From assembly GCA_046349615.1 (NCBI GenBank), contig JAXMBZ010000010.1:124001-188000 (forward strand): a DNA stretch of 64,000 nt, given 5' to 3'. Position numbers and translations under genes: made by a program. Positions within the stretch are counted from its first letter, which is position 1, and every line of letters starts with the position of its first letter. The stretch is from JADJNY01 sp046349615. GTDB taxonomy: Bacteria > Planctomycetota > UBA1135 > GCA-002686595. Positions 45,656-54,892 of this stretch are shown here, piece after piece. The notes under the pieces were generated by a model. That model was given only the letters and a program-made list of their open reading frames with translations, did not search any database and was not told the origin of the DNA.

Positions 45656-46287
45656 CGAACGGAAGCGCGAGCGGCTTCGTCGCGGCGCGCCTTCGCCGAC
45701 GCCGCGTGGAGCACCACGGCGCAACCGGCGGGGAACAGGAGCTCGTTCAGCGCGAGGAGCAGCACGGCTCCGGAGCTCGACGCGGACGCGTCGAGGACGG
45801 TGAGTTGGAGCGCGAGCCCGAGCGCGCCGACGGCGAGCCCCATCGTGAGGTGCGCGTGCGTGCGCTTTCGGGCGAGCCGCGTGCTCAGCATCCCGAGGAG
45901 CAGGTACTCGAGCGCGCGGACCGCGATCAGCCCCCACGGCACGCCCGCACCGCCCGCCGGCGCCGCGCTCCCAGCCTGCAGCACGCCCTTGTGCACGGCG
46001 CGCGCCGCGATCGCTGCGATCGGCGCGCCAGCGAACCCGAAGAGCCCGGTGCGCAGCGCGTTCGGCGGCTGGATCGTCTGCGCCCACGCGAGCACGGCGC
46101 AGAGGATCACGGACCACGACACGCGCTGCCCCGCGCTCGCGACGGTGCGCAACGGCTCCCATGCGGCGCCCTGCAGGTTCGCGGCGGTTGCGACGACCAC
46201 CTCCAGCGCGAGCCCGAGGAGGATCGCCATCCACGCGACGCGCAGCACGCGCGCCGCGCTCGACTCGCCCGAGTTCGTTCGCTCCAT
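45652..46287 (-). CDS. polytopic membrane protein of unknown function
   Basis: A 211-residue membrane protein with about six helices, for example VAWMAILLGLALEVVVATAANL, ALRTGLFGFAGAPIAAIAARAV and LTMGLAVGALGLALQLTVL. Both ends are charged and cytoplasmic. No family recognised. It overlaps the GH20 gene by ATGA, so the two are co-expressed; it might be a sugar carrier or an anchor for the hydrolase, but nothing in the sequence shows it. The ATG at 46287 is preceded by GATAGCTAGGGA. Confidence 0.7.
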   Translation of the reverse strand: MERTNSGESSAARVLRVAWMAILLGLALEVVVATAANLQGAAWEPLRTVASAGQRVSWSVILCAVLAWAQTIQPPNALRTGLFGFAGAPIAAIAARAVHKGVLQAGSAAPAGGAGVPWGLIAVRALEYLLLGMLSTRLARKRTHAHLTMGLAVGALGLALQLTVLDASASSSGAVLLLALNELLFPAGCAVVLHAASAKARRDEAARASVR

Positions 46288-46420
46288 TCCCTAGCTATCC
46301 CGAACGCCGCGCGCGGGGTCAAGCGCGCAGCGGACCTCGCGATCCCTCGATCGACAGCGGGGACGGGTCAAGGACGGCCGCGCCGTGAGGCGATGGAGAC
46401 GGCGTCCATCCCCTCGTTCC

Positions 46421-48328
46421 ATGCGCCTCCTCGAACGGCTCGGCTTGGCGATCGCCGGCGTCTTCGCCGTCTACGCCGCGATCGACTTCGCGATCCAGCA
46501 CCGGGTCGTGTACCCGGGGTTCGAGGCGCTCGAGAAGCGGGAAGCGCAGGAGGACGTCGAGCGCGTCGCCCAGGCGATCGAAGCGGAGCTCGAGCACTTG
46601 GACGGGCTCTGTCACGACTGGGCGGCCTGGGACGACACGGTGCGCTTCGTCCACGAGCACGACCAAGCCTACGTCGAGTCGACGCTCCAACCCGCGACGC
46701 TCGACAACGCCGAACTCGCGGTCGTGCTCTTCGCCGACCGTTCCGGGCGCGTCGTCGATCGTCGGTACTCGACGGCGTTCGCGGCCGAGGGGTGCGAAGC
46801 GCCGGAGTACCCGGCCGATCAGCGCGCGCCGTCGCACCCGCTGCACGTGATCGGGTCCGCTCGAGACCGCAAGCTCGGGCTCGTCGCGACCCCGTGCGGC
46901 ATCCTGCTCGTCGCCGCGCGCCCGATCGTCCCGAGCGACGAGTCCGGCGAACCCTGCGGCTCGCTCCTGATGGCGCGCCGCCTCGATTCCTCCCGCGTGC
47001 GCGCGCTCTGCGCTCAGACGCGCGTCCGGTTCGACCTCGTCCGCATCGACGGCGGCGCGACGCTCGGCCAAGAACGCTCCGCCGCGGCGGTGGAGCTCCT
47101 CGGCGGGGAGCGCTTCGCCACGGAGTCGAAGGACGAAGGCGACCGTCTCGGCTGGGCGCTCCTGCGCGACTACCGCGGGGAGCCGCTCGCGCTCGTGGAA
47201 GCGACGATTCCTCGCGAGATCAGCGCTCAAGGACGGCGTGTCGTCGACTACGCGCAGCTGTCGCTGATCGCGGCCGGGCTCGGCGTGCTCTTCGCGACGC
47301 GGCTGCTCTTGAAGCACATCGTCGTCACGCCGCTCGAGCGCGTGTCCGCCCATGCGGTGCGGATCGGGGACGGAGACGCACTCCACGAGCGTCTCGCGAG
47401 CGAGCGCACGGACGAGATCGGACAGCTCTCGCGCGCGCTCGACTCGATGGTGGGCCACCTCTCCGAGTCGCGGACGCGCCTCCTGCGCGTCGCGCACCTC
47501 GCCGGGCGATCGGAGGTCGCGACGGAGGTCCTGCACAACGTCGGCAGCGTCCTCACGAGCACCACGGTGGCGGCTCAGCAGGTCGAGGCGCGCGTACGGA
47601 GCTCGCGCAGTGCGGACGTCGAGCGCCTCGCCGAGCTCCTGCACGCACACGAGCACGACCTCGGCGCGTTCCTCGCGACCGACCCGCGCGGCGTCCGAGT
47701 GCCGGAGTTCCTGACCCTGCTCGGGAAGTCGCTCGCCGCGGAACGCGCGGCGGTCCTGGCCGAGTGCGAGACCCTGAACCAGAGCCTCGACCACGTGCGG
47801 ACGCTCGTGCAGGAGCAGCAGAAGCACGCCGGGAGCGCCGCGCTCCTCGAGCCGGTGGACGTCGGGGCGATGGTGGAGCTCGCGCTCCGCCTCGCGCCGG
47901 CGTCCAGCGCGCCGGGCGTGCGCGTCGAGCGGCGCTTCGCGGCCCTGGGCCCGATCCCGGTCGCGAAGCACAGGCTGCTCGAGATCCTCGTCAACCTGAT
48001 CAAGAACGCGCGCGAATCGATCGAGACCGCAGGCCCGACCGATCCGTGCCTCGTGCTCACGGTGGAGCGTGCCGGACCGGAGCGGGTCCGCATCGTCGTG
48101 CGCGACAACGGGCTCGGCATCGCGAAGGAGGACCTGACCCGCATCTTCTCGCACGGCTTCACGACCAAGGCGGACGGCCACGGGTTCGGTCTCCACTCCT
48201 GCGCGAACGCGGCGCGGGAGCTCGGCGGCTCCCTGCGGGCCGAGAGCGACGGGCCCGGCTGCGGCGCGTCGTTCGTGCTCGAACTCCCGGCGCCGACCGC
48301 GGTCGCGACGGAGGCGCTCGCCGCATGA
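46421..48328 (+). CDS. CHASE4-HAMP membrane histidine kinase
   Basis: A 635-residue sensor kinase: first membrane helix 5-25, periplasmic CHASE4 domain (HLDGLCHDWAAWDDTVRFV, with a LLMARRLD strand), second helix about 270-292 ending ATRLLLKHIVV, HAMP linker TPLERVSAHAVRIGDGD, then a kinase core. The presumed phospho-acceptor is His372 in VATEVLHNVGSVLTS rather than a classical HELRTPL box. N, G1 and G2 boxes are present (NLIKNARESIE, VRDNGLGIA, HGFGLHSCANA). An in-frame GTG at 46385 is possible, but the ATG gives a normal anchor. It overlaps the hybrid kinase gene by ATGA. Confidence 0.9.
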   Translation: MRLLERLGLAIAGVFAVYAAIDFAIQHRVVYPGFEALEKREAQEDVERVAQAIEAELEHLDGLCHDWAAWDDTVRFVHEHDQAYVESTLQPATLDNAELAVVLFADRSGRVVDRRYSTAFAAEGCEAPEYPADQRAPSHPLHVIGSARDRKLGLVATPCGILLVAARPIVPSDESGEPCGSLLMARRLDSSRVRALCAQTRVRFDLVRIDGGATLGQERSAAAVELLGGERFATESKDEGDRLGWALLRDYRGEPLALVEATIPREISAQGRRVVDYAQLSLIAAGLGVLFATRLLLKHIVVTPLERVSAHAVRIGDGDALHERLASERTDEIGQLSRALDSMVGHLSESRTRLLRVAHLAGRSEVATEVLHNVGSVLTSTTVAAQQVEARVRSSRSADVERLAELLHAHEHDLGAFLATDPRGVRVPEFLTLLGKSLAAERAAVLAECETLNQSLDHVRTLVQEQQKHAGSAALLEPVDVGAMVELALRLAPASSAPGVRVERRFAALGPIPVAKHRLLEILVNLIKNARESIETAGPTDPCLVLTVERAGPERVRIVVRDNGLGIAKEDLTRIFSHGFTTKADGHGFGLHSCANAARELGGSLRAESDGPGCGASFVLELPAPTAVATEALAA

Positions 48329-50100
48329 CCGCATCCCCGCGCCGCCGCCTCCTCGTCGTCGACGACACGCGCGCGATCCACGACGACTACCGGAAGGTCC
48401 TCGCGCCGCCCGACGCGGGCACGGCCGAACTCGACCGTCTCGCGGCGGATCTCTTCGGCGCGGCCCCGCAATCCGCCGCCGCTTCCGCGCGGGGCGCGTG
48501 GGAGTTCACGTCCGCGTTCCAGGGCGAGGAAGCCGTCGAACTCTGTCGCGCGGCGCTCGCGGAGAGCGCTCCGTTCCAGCTCGCGTTCGTCGACATGCGC
48601 ATGCCGCCGGGCTGGGACGGACTGCGCACGATCCAGGAACTCTGGCGCCTCGATCCGCGGATCGAGGTCGTCCTCTGCACGGCCTACTCGGATCGGACGC
48701 ACGCCGAGATCACCGCCGCGCTGGGGGACACGGACCGGCTGTTGATCCTGAAGAAGCCGTTCGACACGGTCGAGGTCGTCCAACTCGTGCGCAGCCTCGG
48801 CACGAAGTGGGATCTCGAGCGCGAGCGCGAGGTCCGGATCGCCGCGCTCTCCGGGACGCTCGAGGAGCGCAACCGCGAGCTCGCCGCGCGGCTGGAGGAG
48901 CTGGCGCGAGCGAATCGCGGGCTCGAAGCCGCCGCCGTCGAGACCGCGCGCGCGAACAAGGCACGCGACGAGTTCCTGACGAACGTCACGCACGAGCTGC
49001 GCACGCCGCTGACGTCGATCCTGGGGTTCGCCGAGTTGATCGAGGAAGCCGAGTCCGCGCCGGAGCTCGGGCAGCACGCGCGGACGATCCGGACCAACGG
49101 GGAGCACCTGCTCTGTCTCGTGAACGACCTGCTCGACCTCTCGAGGCTCGAAGCGGGCGCGATGCCGATCGAACGCCTCGAGTGCTCGCCGCGGGACCTC
49201 GTCCGGGACGTCGGTGACTTGCTCGCGCCCCGGGCGCGTGCGAAGGGGCTGCGGCTCGTCTGTCGATGCGAGGACGGCGTGCCCGCGCGCGTGTACACGG
49301 ACCCCACGCGGGTGCGTCAGATCCTGTTCAACCTCGCCGGGAACGCGATCAAGTTCACCTTGTCGGGCGGCGTCGACCTCGTGGTGCGCGCCGGGGCCGA
49401 CGCGTTTGAGATGGAGGTTCGCGACACCGGCATCGGACTCTCGCCCGAGCAACGCGACCGCCTCTTCGTGCCCTTCTCCCAGGCCGAAGCATCGACCGCG
49501 CGGCGGTTCGGCGGCACGGGCCTCGGCCTTTCGATCACCCGCAGGCTCGTCGAGCTCCTCGGGGGCACGATCACGCTCGAGAGCGAACTCGGCGCCGGCT
49601 CGACGTTCCGAGTCCGGCTCCCGCTCGTGCAGCCCCCCGAAGCTCCCGCGGCACCGCTCCCCGCGGGCGCGCCGGCGTCGAGTCCGAGCCAGCTCGCGGG
49701 CGCGCGCATCCTCGTGATCGACGACGCACGCGACGTGCAGCGTCTCGTTCGAACGTTCCTGGAGCGCGCGGGAGCGAGCGTCGACGCGCGCTCCGACGGC
49801 AAGACGGGGCTCGCGGGCGCGCTCGGAGCGCAGGGGGAGCTCGACCTCGTCCTGCTCGACATGATGATGCCCGAGATGGACGGCTACGAAGTCGCGCGGC
49901 GCCTGCGCGCGACCGGGTTCGAGGTCCCGGTGATCGCGCTCACCGCGCACGCACAGACCGGTGACGAACAGGTGTGCCTCGCAGCGGGGTGCGACGCGTT
50001 CCTGACGAAGCCGATCGATCGGACGCGCCTGATCGCCGAGTGCGCGCGCTTGATCCAGGCGCGCCGCGAAGCGCTCGCCGCACGTTCCACGCTCTCCTGA
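48325..50100 (+). CDS. hybrid kinase, REC-HK-REC
   Basis: A 591-residue soluble phosphorelay protein: N-terminal receiver with Asp90 in FVDMRMP, a coiled helix (about 165-215), HisKA with His223 in VTHELRTPLTS, HATPase (NAIKF, DTGIGLSPEQRDRLF, GTGLGLSITRRLVELLGG), a Pro/Ala linker, and a C-terminal receiver with Asp512 in LLDMMMPEMDGYE. Paired by overlap with the CHASE4 kinase, it probably takes phosphate at its first receiver and passes it on. No DNA-binding output regulator is adjacent, so the final target lies elsewhere. Confidence 0.92.
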   Translation: MTASPRRRLLVVDDTRAIHDDYRKVLAPPDAGTAELDRLAADLFGAAPQSAAASARGAWEFTSAFQGEEAVELCRAALAESAPFQLAFVDMRMPPGWDGLRTIQELWRLDPRIEVVLCTAYSDRTHAEITAALGDTDRLLILKKPFDTVEVVQLVRSLGTKWDLEREREVRIAALSGTLEERNRELAARLEELARANRGLEAAAVETARANKARDEFLTNVTHELRTPLTSILGFAELIEEAESAPELGQHARTIRTNGEHLLCLVNDLLDLSRLEAGAMPIERLECSPRDLVRDVGDLLAPRARAKGLRLVCRCEDGVPARVYTDPTRVRQILFNLAGNAIKFTLSGGVDLVVRAGADAFEMEVRDTGIGLSPEQRDRLFVPFSQAEASTARRFGGTGLGLSITRRLVELLGGTITLESELGAGSTFRVRLPLVQPPEAPAAPLPAGAPASSPSQLAGARILVIDDARDVQRLVRTFLERAGASVDARSDGKTGLAGALGAQGELDLVLLDMMMPEMDGYEVARRLRATGFEVPVIALTAHAQTGDEQVCLAAGCDAFLTKPIDRTRLIAECARLIQARREALAARSTLS

Positions 50101-50110
50101 CGGGCGATCG

Positions 50111-51358
50111 TCAGCGCGGCGCGGCCGCTTCGGCGAGGAGCGACGCGAGCGCGAGCTCGAGCTCGTTCGGCGGCAGGTCGCGGTAGCGCAGGACGCCGCG
50201 CGCGTCGACGACGAAGGTCGTCGGGAAGCGGCGCACGTCGTGACGGCGGCACCACGGCCCGTCGGGCGCGCCGTCGACGATCACGGGGAACGGAGGCTTC
50301 GACGCCGCGAGTGCGGCGGCGGCGCGCGCGCGGTCGAACGCGTCGACGCGCGCGAGCGCGGAGCGGTCTCCGTCCGCGAGCTCCGCGCGCTCCGCGGGCG
50401 GAACGCGACCGAGGCGTTCGACGACGGCGTCGAGCTCGGGAGCGAGCGCGTCGGGGCCGTCCTCGCGCGCGGGCGGCGCGTAAACGCCGACGATCGAGAG
50501 CGGTTTCCCTCCAGCGGCGGCGAGGCGCGCGGAGAGCACCTTGCGCTGCTCGCGCTCCGCGTCGTCGAGCTCGCTCCACACGTGCACGAGCACGACGCGG
50601 CCCTTCAGCGCGCCGAACTCGACGGGCGCTCCGTTCGCGTCGAACGCGGGCGCGTCGGGGAACGGATGCTGGACGCGCACCGTGTCCCACGCGCGAAGGA
50701 GATCCGCCGCCGCGCGCGAGCGGCGCGTCGCGGGCTTCGCTGCGGCGAGGTCCTCGAGCAGCGTGCGCAGCGCACGCGGACCGTTGCCTTGCAGGACGTC
50801 GAGCGCGTCGTAGCGCGCGCGCGCGAGCCCGAGCCCCGCGGCCTCGCGCACGTCGGCGAGGGCGGATTTCGCGCGGACCGCGGCGAGGAAGCGCTCGGAG
50901 CGCGCGAGGCCGTAGAGCTCGTTCGCGTCGGAACCGAGCCGCTCGCAGAAGGCCGCGAGCTCGGGGCGGTCGGCGTGCTCCGCGAGCAGGCTCGCGAGCG
51001 CCTCGTCGCACGCGGCCGCGGCGCCGCTCACGTTCGCGTGCTCGCCGAGCGCACCGAGCCGCGCGCGCGCGGCGAGCACGCGCACGAGCTCCGGCCCCGC
51101 GGCGAGCGCCCGCGCGGCGGTCGCGAGGCGCGGCAGGAACTCGATTGCAGGATGCGCTCCGCCGCGCGCTGCGTGCGCCGCGAGCGCAGCGTCGAGCGCG
51201 GCGAGGAGCGAGTTCGGATCCTCCTTCGCCGCGGGGGTCTGCGGTGCTTCGGCGGCGCGTTCCGCGGAAGCGACGGGCGCGGGCGTCGGCGCGGCGCTCG
51301 CGGAACCCTGCGCAGCGGACGCGCCGGCGGCGGCGAAGAAGAGGAACGAGCGGAGCAT
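50111..51358 (-). CDS. exported thioredoxin-fold protein without redox cysteines
   Basis: A 415-residue protein with a signal peptide, an Ala-rich helical domain (about 40-245) and a TlpA/redoxin-like domain beginning DAPAFDANGAPVEFGALKGRVVLVHVW. Where thioredoxins have WCxxC, it reads VHVWSELDDAEREQRK, so the reactive cysteines are gone. The cis-Pro region DVRRFPTTFVVDARGVLRY is intact. It therefore cannot do dithiol exchange at that site and may be a binding or chaperone protein. TAGAGT lies 7 nt before the ATG with no Shine-Dalgarno, a leaderless-type start. Confidence 0.82.
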   Translation of the reverse strand: MLRSFLFFAAAGASAAQGSASAAPTPAPVASAERAAEAPQTPAAKEDPNSLLAALDAALAAHAARGGAHPAIEFLPRLATAARALAAGPELVRVLAARARLGALGEHANVSGAAAACDEALASLLAEHADRPELAAFCERLGSDANELYGLARSERFLAAVRAKSALADVREAAGLGLARARYDALDVLQGNGPRALRTLLEDLAAAKPATRRSRAAADLLRAWDTVRVQHPFPDAPAFDANGAPVEFGALKGRVVLVHVWSELDDAEREQRKVLSARLAAAGGKPLSIVGVYAPPAREDGPDALAPELDAVVERLGRVPPAERAELADGDRSALARVDAFDRARAAAALAASKPPFPVIVDGAPDGPWCRRHDVRRFPTTFVVDARGVLRYRDLPPNELELALASLLAEAAAPR

Positions 51359-51365
51359 GCGGGCG

Positions 51366-51371
51366 ACTCTA
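51366..51371 (-). promoter_or_regulatory. TAGAGT -10-like hexamer, leaderless layout
   Basis: On the minus strand TAGAGT ends 7 nt before the ATG of the thioredoxin-fold gene, the spacing expected for a transcript starting at the start codon itself. The seven bases are CG-only. Confidence 0.5.
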
Positions 51372-51427
51372 GCACGGCGTCGCGCGCGCATCCTCCGCTC
51401 GTCCTCCGCGCGACGTGCGCGCGGGTC

Positions 51428-52336
51428 TCAGTGGTGCTGCGCGCTCTGCACCTGCGCCGAGAGCTGCGCGTTGTCGGGGAAGAGCTCGAGGCCCTTCTTC
51501 CACGTCGAGAGCGCCTGCTCGCCCTTGCCCATGCTCTGGTAGAGGTTGCCGAGGAAGAAGTAGGTCTGCGCGTGCTCGGGGCGCGCGGGGCCTTGGTTCT
51601 GCTGCTCCAGCAACGTCTCGAACTGCTGCGCGGCCGCGCCCTGCTTGCCGAGGAACGCGGGCCAGTTCGAGAGGCTCACCGCCTTGTTGAAGCGCGCCGA
51701 CCAGTCGTGGTCGTCGATCCCGAGCGCGGTGTCGAACGCTTTGTCCGCCTTCATCGCCCACGTGCCCTGCTCGGGGCCGGGCGGGACGGTGAAGAGCTTC
51801 TGGAGGTACGCCTTGCCGAGCTCGACCTGCGCCGCGGGATCGTTCGCGGCGTCCTTCGCCTTCTGTTCGAAGATCGCGAGCACGTCGTCGACGAGCCCTT
51901 CCTCGCGCAGCTCCTTCCACACCTTCTGCGCGGCGTTCCAGTCGAAGCCCGCGGCGGCGAGCGCTTCGTAGCCCTGTGCAGGCGTGCGCTTCTTCGCGAC
52001 CACGGCGGGCTTCGGCGCGTCGTTCGCGGGTGCCGAGCCGGGCGCATGCGCAGCGAGCGCGCGCGCGACGGCGGCTTCGATCTCGGCGACGGGCACGCGG
52101 GTCTCGCCCGAGGAGCGCAGCGCGGCGTCGCTCTTCAGGCTCGCGAGCTCGCGCGCGAGCGACTGTTGGCTCTCCTCGAGCGCGCGCAGGCTCGTCGCGA
52201 GACGCTCGACGTCCGCGGCGCGCGCGCCGTCGCTCGGCGTCTTCGCCTCGGCGCGATCGAGCGTGGTCGAGCACAGCACGTAGCTCGCGGCGGCGGACAC
52301 GAGGACGGCGACGGGGAGCAGGAGGGCGGGTTTCAT
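51428..52336 (-). CDS. membrane-anchored TPR protein
   Basis: A 302-residue protein with an N-terminal signal anchor (MKPALLLPVAVLVSAAASYVL), a coiled-coil near 40-70 (VERLATSLRALEESQQSLARELASL), an Ala-rich linker, and TPR repeats from about 150: LGKAYLQKLF, WSARFNKAVSLSNW and TYFFLGNLYQSMGKGEQAL. It probably scaffolds a periplasmic protein complex. It lies between the thioredoxin-fold gene and the sigma/repeat-protein pair, 33 nt behind the latter, so it may be part of that transcript. Confidence 0.8.
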   Translation of the reverse strand: MKPALLLPVAVLVSAAASYVLCSTTLDRAEAKTPSDGARAADVERLATSLRALEESQQSLARELASLKSDAALRSSGETRVPVAEIEAAVARALAAHAPGSAPANDAPKPAVVAKKRTPAQGYEALAAAGFDWNAAQKVWKELREEGLVDDVLAIFEQKAKDAANDPAAQVELGKAYLQKLFTVPPGPEQGTWAMKADKAFDTALGIDDHDWSARFNKAVSLSNWPAFLGKQGAAAQQFETLLEQQNQGPARPEHAQTYFFLGNLYQSMGKGEQALSTWKKGLELFPDNAQLSAQVQSAQHH

Positions 52337-52369
52337 GTTCGGGGCATCTTCGCGCGCGAGGCGCGCGTC

Positions 52370-54892
52370 CTAACGGGGGGAGCCGGTGGAGGGGAGCGTG
52401 AACGGGAGCTCGCGGTCCTCGCCGGCGTCCAGGTCGATCCGTGCCTCGACCGGCGCGGATCCTTCGCGGAAAACGCGCACGGTCCACGCGCCGGCGGAGA
52501 GGCCCGGCGCGCGCAGCGTTCCACGCGCGTCGGTGACGGACTCGCGCGCGACCTGGAGCTCCGCGCCGTCCGCGTCGACGAACGCGACCTGCGCGCCGGG
52601 CACGGCGGCGCCGCTGGCGTCGCGGACGACCACGGTCGCGCTCGCGCCGGGCTCGAGGCGCACGTCGAGGTCGCGCACGCCGCCCTCGGCGAGCTCGAAG
52701 CTCGCGATGCGCGCGGACGCGAGCGTTTCCACGGGCGCGTAGACGGTCGCCCGCCATTTGCCCGCGGGCAGGAAGTCGGCGGAGAACGCGCCGCGCGCGT
52801 CGGTCGTCGCGCGCGCGCCGAACTCGAACGCGCCCTCGCGTTCGCGCTGGAAGACGAGCGTCGCGTTCGTGAGCGGTTCTCGGGTCGCGGCGGCCGTGAC
52901 GCGGCCGCGGACGGTGCCCGACGGGAGCCGGAACGTCGCCGTGAAGTCGTTCACCTCGGGCACGTCGAGCGCGGAGACGAACGCGATCCGCGCGCCGAAT
53001 TCGAGCCCCGCGTAGAGCTCGTGCTTCCCCGAGGCGAGGCCGCGCAGGAGGAAGCGTCCTTCCGCGTCGGTGCGCTCGTTCTGCAGCCGGTCCGCGCCGT
53101 GATCGCCCGCGCGCTGGATGCTGACGTCGACGCCCGCCGCCGGCGCGCCGTCCGCGCGCAGGAGGACGCCGTGCAGGTCCGCGCCGCGTTCGCGCGAGCC
53201 GAGCGCGACCTCCGTCGTCGCGCCCGCGCGGACGACGACCTGCTGCATGCTCGGACTGACCGCGTCGTCCTCGAGGGAGAGCACGGCGTACGGACCGGGG
53301 GCGAGGTCGCGCGCCTCGAAGCGCCCGTCCTCGTCGGTCGTGCGCAGCACGTACGAGATGCAGCGGCGCGGCGCTCCGAAGTCGATGCGGCTGACGATGA
53401 CGCGCCGGCCCGCGCGTGGACGTCCCGTCGCGTCGAGCCACCGGGCCGCGAGCGCGCCGCCGGGCGCGAGGCGGAACACGAGCTCGACGGGGTCGCGCTC
53501 GGGATCGATCGCGAGCGTGCCGCTCCACTGCGCGCCGCGGCTCGGCGCCCACGCGCGCAGGACGTGCTCGCCGGTCGAGAGCGCATCGAGCACGAAGCGC
53601 CCGTCCGGGCCCGTCTCCGCGAACGCGCGCCAACCGCGCGCCGAACCCGACTCCAGCTCCGCGAGGTCGAAGGGCAGGACGGCGGCGGGCGCGTCCGTCT
53701 CCGAGACGATCTGCGCGTGCTCGAGCGGCGCGCCCGTCGACGCGTCGACGACCCGGCCGCGCACGGCGGCGCCGCGACCGAGGCGCGCGACGACGGAGAG
53801 CCGCTCGTGCGCGCCGAGGGCGACGTCGCTCGCGCGCCACACGCCGTAGCCGCGGACGTCGACGAACAGCTCGTACGCGCCGGCCGGGAGCGCGTCCCAG
53901 CTCGCTTCCTTCGCGCCGGCGGCGAGCTCGCGCGCGATCGGCATGCCGACCTCGGGGAGGCGCGGCTTCGGGAGCAGCGTGGCGACGCCGCCGCCGTGCG
54001 CGCTCCCGCCGACCGGGAGCTCGAGCGCGAGCGTGATCGCTCCGGCGTCCGCGGGGGTCGCCGCATGGGACGGCGGTGTCGCGCTGGGCGCGTCGACGGG
54101 CGCGTCGGGGCGTGCCGGGACGCGCGCGCCCTCGCTCGAACCCGCGGGTTCCGACGCGGCGATCAGCGCGCCGTTCCGGGCGACGATCGGTTCGCCCGCG
54201 ACGAGCGCGCGCGGACCGTCCGCGCCCACGAAGCGTGCTTCGCCCGAGAGGAGCCGGGCGGAGAACGAGCGCGCGCCGCCCGCGAGCTCGGGGCCGGTCT
54301 CGGAGAGCGCGAGCACGCCGCGCACGAGTTCGAACCGGCCTTGTGCGGTCGCGACGCTCCACGCGCCGCCGCCGCCCAGGCGCTCGAGCACGAGCGCGCC
54401 GCGGACGAGTTCCGCGTCGAGCGCGCGCGCGGCGACGTCCCAGTCCGCGCGGAAGCGCGTGCTCCCCGCGAGCGCCGCGGAGCCGTCGGAGCCGAACCAG
54501 AGCTTGGTCGCGAGGGCCGGCGGCGTCGCGAGCTCCGCGCGCCCGCCGGCGTGCTCGACGCCGCGCGCGGTCTCGGCGTCGTCGAGCGCGCGCCAGGCCT
54601 CGTCGCCGTGGCGCCACGCGCAGCGACCGCGCGCGACGAGCTCGTCGGGACCGTGCGCGCCGTCGCGCCCTCGCAGCGCGAGGAACACGGCCGCGCCGAT
54701 CGCGAGGACGAGAGCCGCCGCGGCGAGGATTCGCCGCGCGGGCGTCGCCGGCGCGCGTTCGGCCGCGTCGGTGCTCGCCGCGCGCTTCACCGCGAGCCGC
54801 AGACTCGCGCGGAACTCCGGCGACGGCCGCACGGGGACGTAGGCGCGGACGAGGAGCCGCTGCAGGTTCTCCTCGAGGACGTCGCGGCTCAT
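52370..54892 (-). CDS. FecR-like/carboxypeptidase-regulatory membrane protein coupled to ECF sigma factor
   Basis: An 840-residue protein. Cytoplasmic N-terminus of about 53 residues (VLEENLQRLLVRAYVPVRPSPEF), membrane helix 54-73, then a periplasmic domain with FecR-like strands (about 95-245: SVATAQGRFELVRGVLALSE, FSARLLSGEARFVG). At least five beta-sandwich repeats of carboxypeptidase-regulatory type follow, for example VRGRVVDASTGAPLEHAQI and TVRGRVTAAATREPLTNAT. Overlapped by the sigma gene (ATGA), it is probably the anti-sigma/sensor partner; no zinc His-x3-Cys motif is present in the N-terminus. Very large for such a role. Confidence 0.8.
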   Translation of the reverse strand: MSRDVLEENLQRLLVRAYVPVRPSPEFRASLRLAVKRAASTDAAERAPATPARRILAAAALVLAIGAAVFLALRGRDGAHGPDELVARGRCAWRHGDEAWRALDDAETARGVEHAGGRAELATPPALATKLWFGSDGSAALAGSTRFRADWDVAARALDAELVRGALVLERLGGGGAWSVATAQGRFELVRGVLALSETGPELAGGARSFSARLLSGEARFVGADGPRALVAGEPIVARNGALIAASEPAGSSEGARVPARPDAPVDAPSATPPSHAATPADAGAITLALELPVGGSAHGGGVATLLPKPRLPEVGMPIARELAAGAKEASWDALPAGAYELFVDVRGYGVWRASDVALGAHERLSVVARLGRGAAVRGRVVDASTGAPLEHAQIVSETDAPAAVLPFDLAELESGSARGWRAFAETGPDGRFVLDALSTGEHVLRAWAPSRGAQWSGTLAIDPERDPVELVFRLAPGGALAARWLDATGRPRAGRRVIVSRIDFGAPRRCISYVLRTTDEDGRFEARDLAPGPYAVLSLEDDAVSPSMQQVVVRAGATTEVALGSRERGADLHGVLLRADGAPAAGVDVSIQRAGDHGADRLQNERTDAEGRFLLRGLASGKHELYAGLEFGARIAFVSALDVPEVNDFTATFRLPSGTVRGRVTAAATREPLTNATLVFQREREGAFEFGARATTDARGAFSADFLPAGKWRATVYAPVETLASARIASFELAEGGVRDLDVRLEPGASATVVVRDASGAAVPGAQVAFVDADGAELQVARESVTDARGTLRAPGLSAGAWTVRVFREGSAPVEARIDLDAGEDRELPFTLPSTGSPR

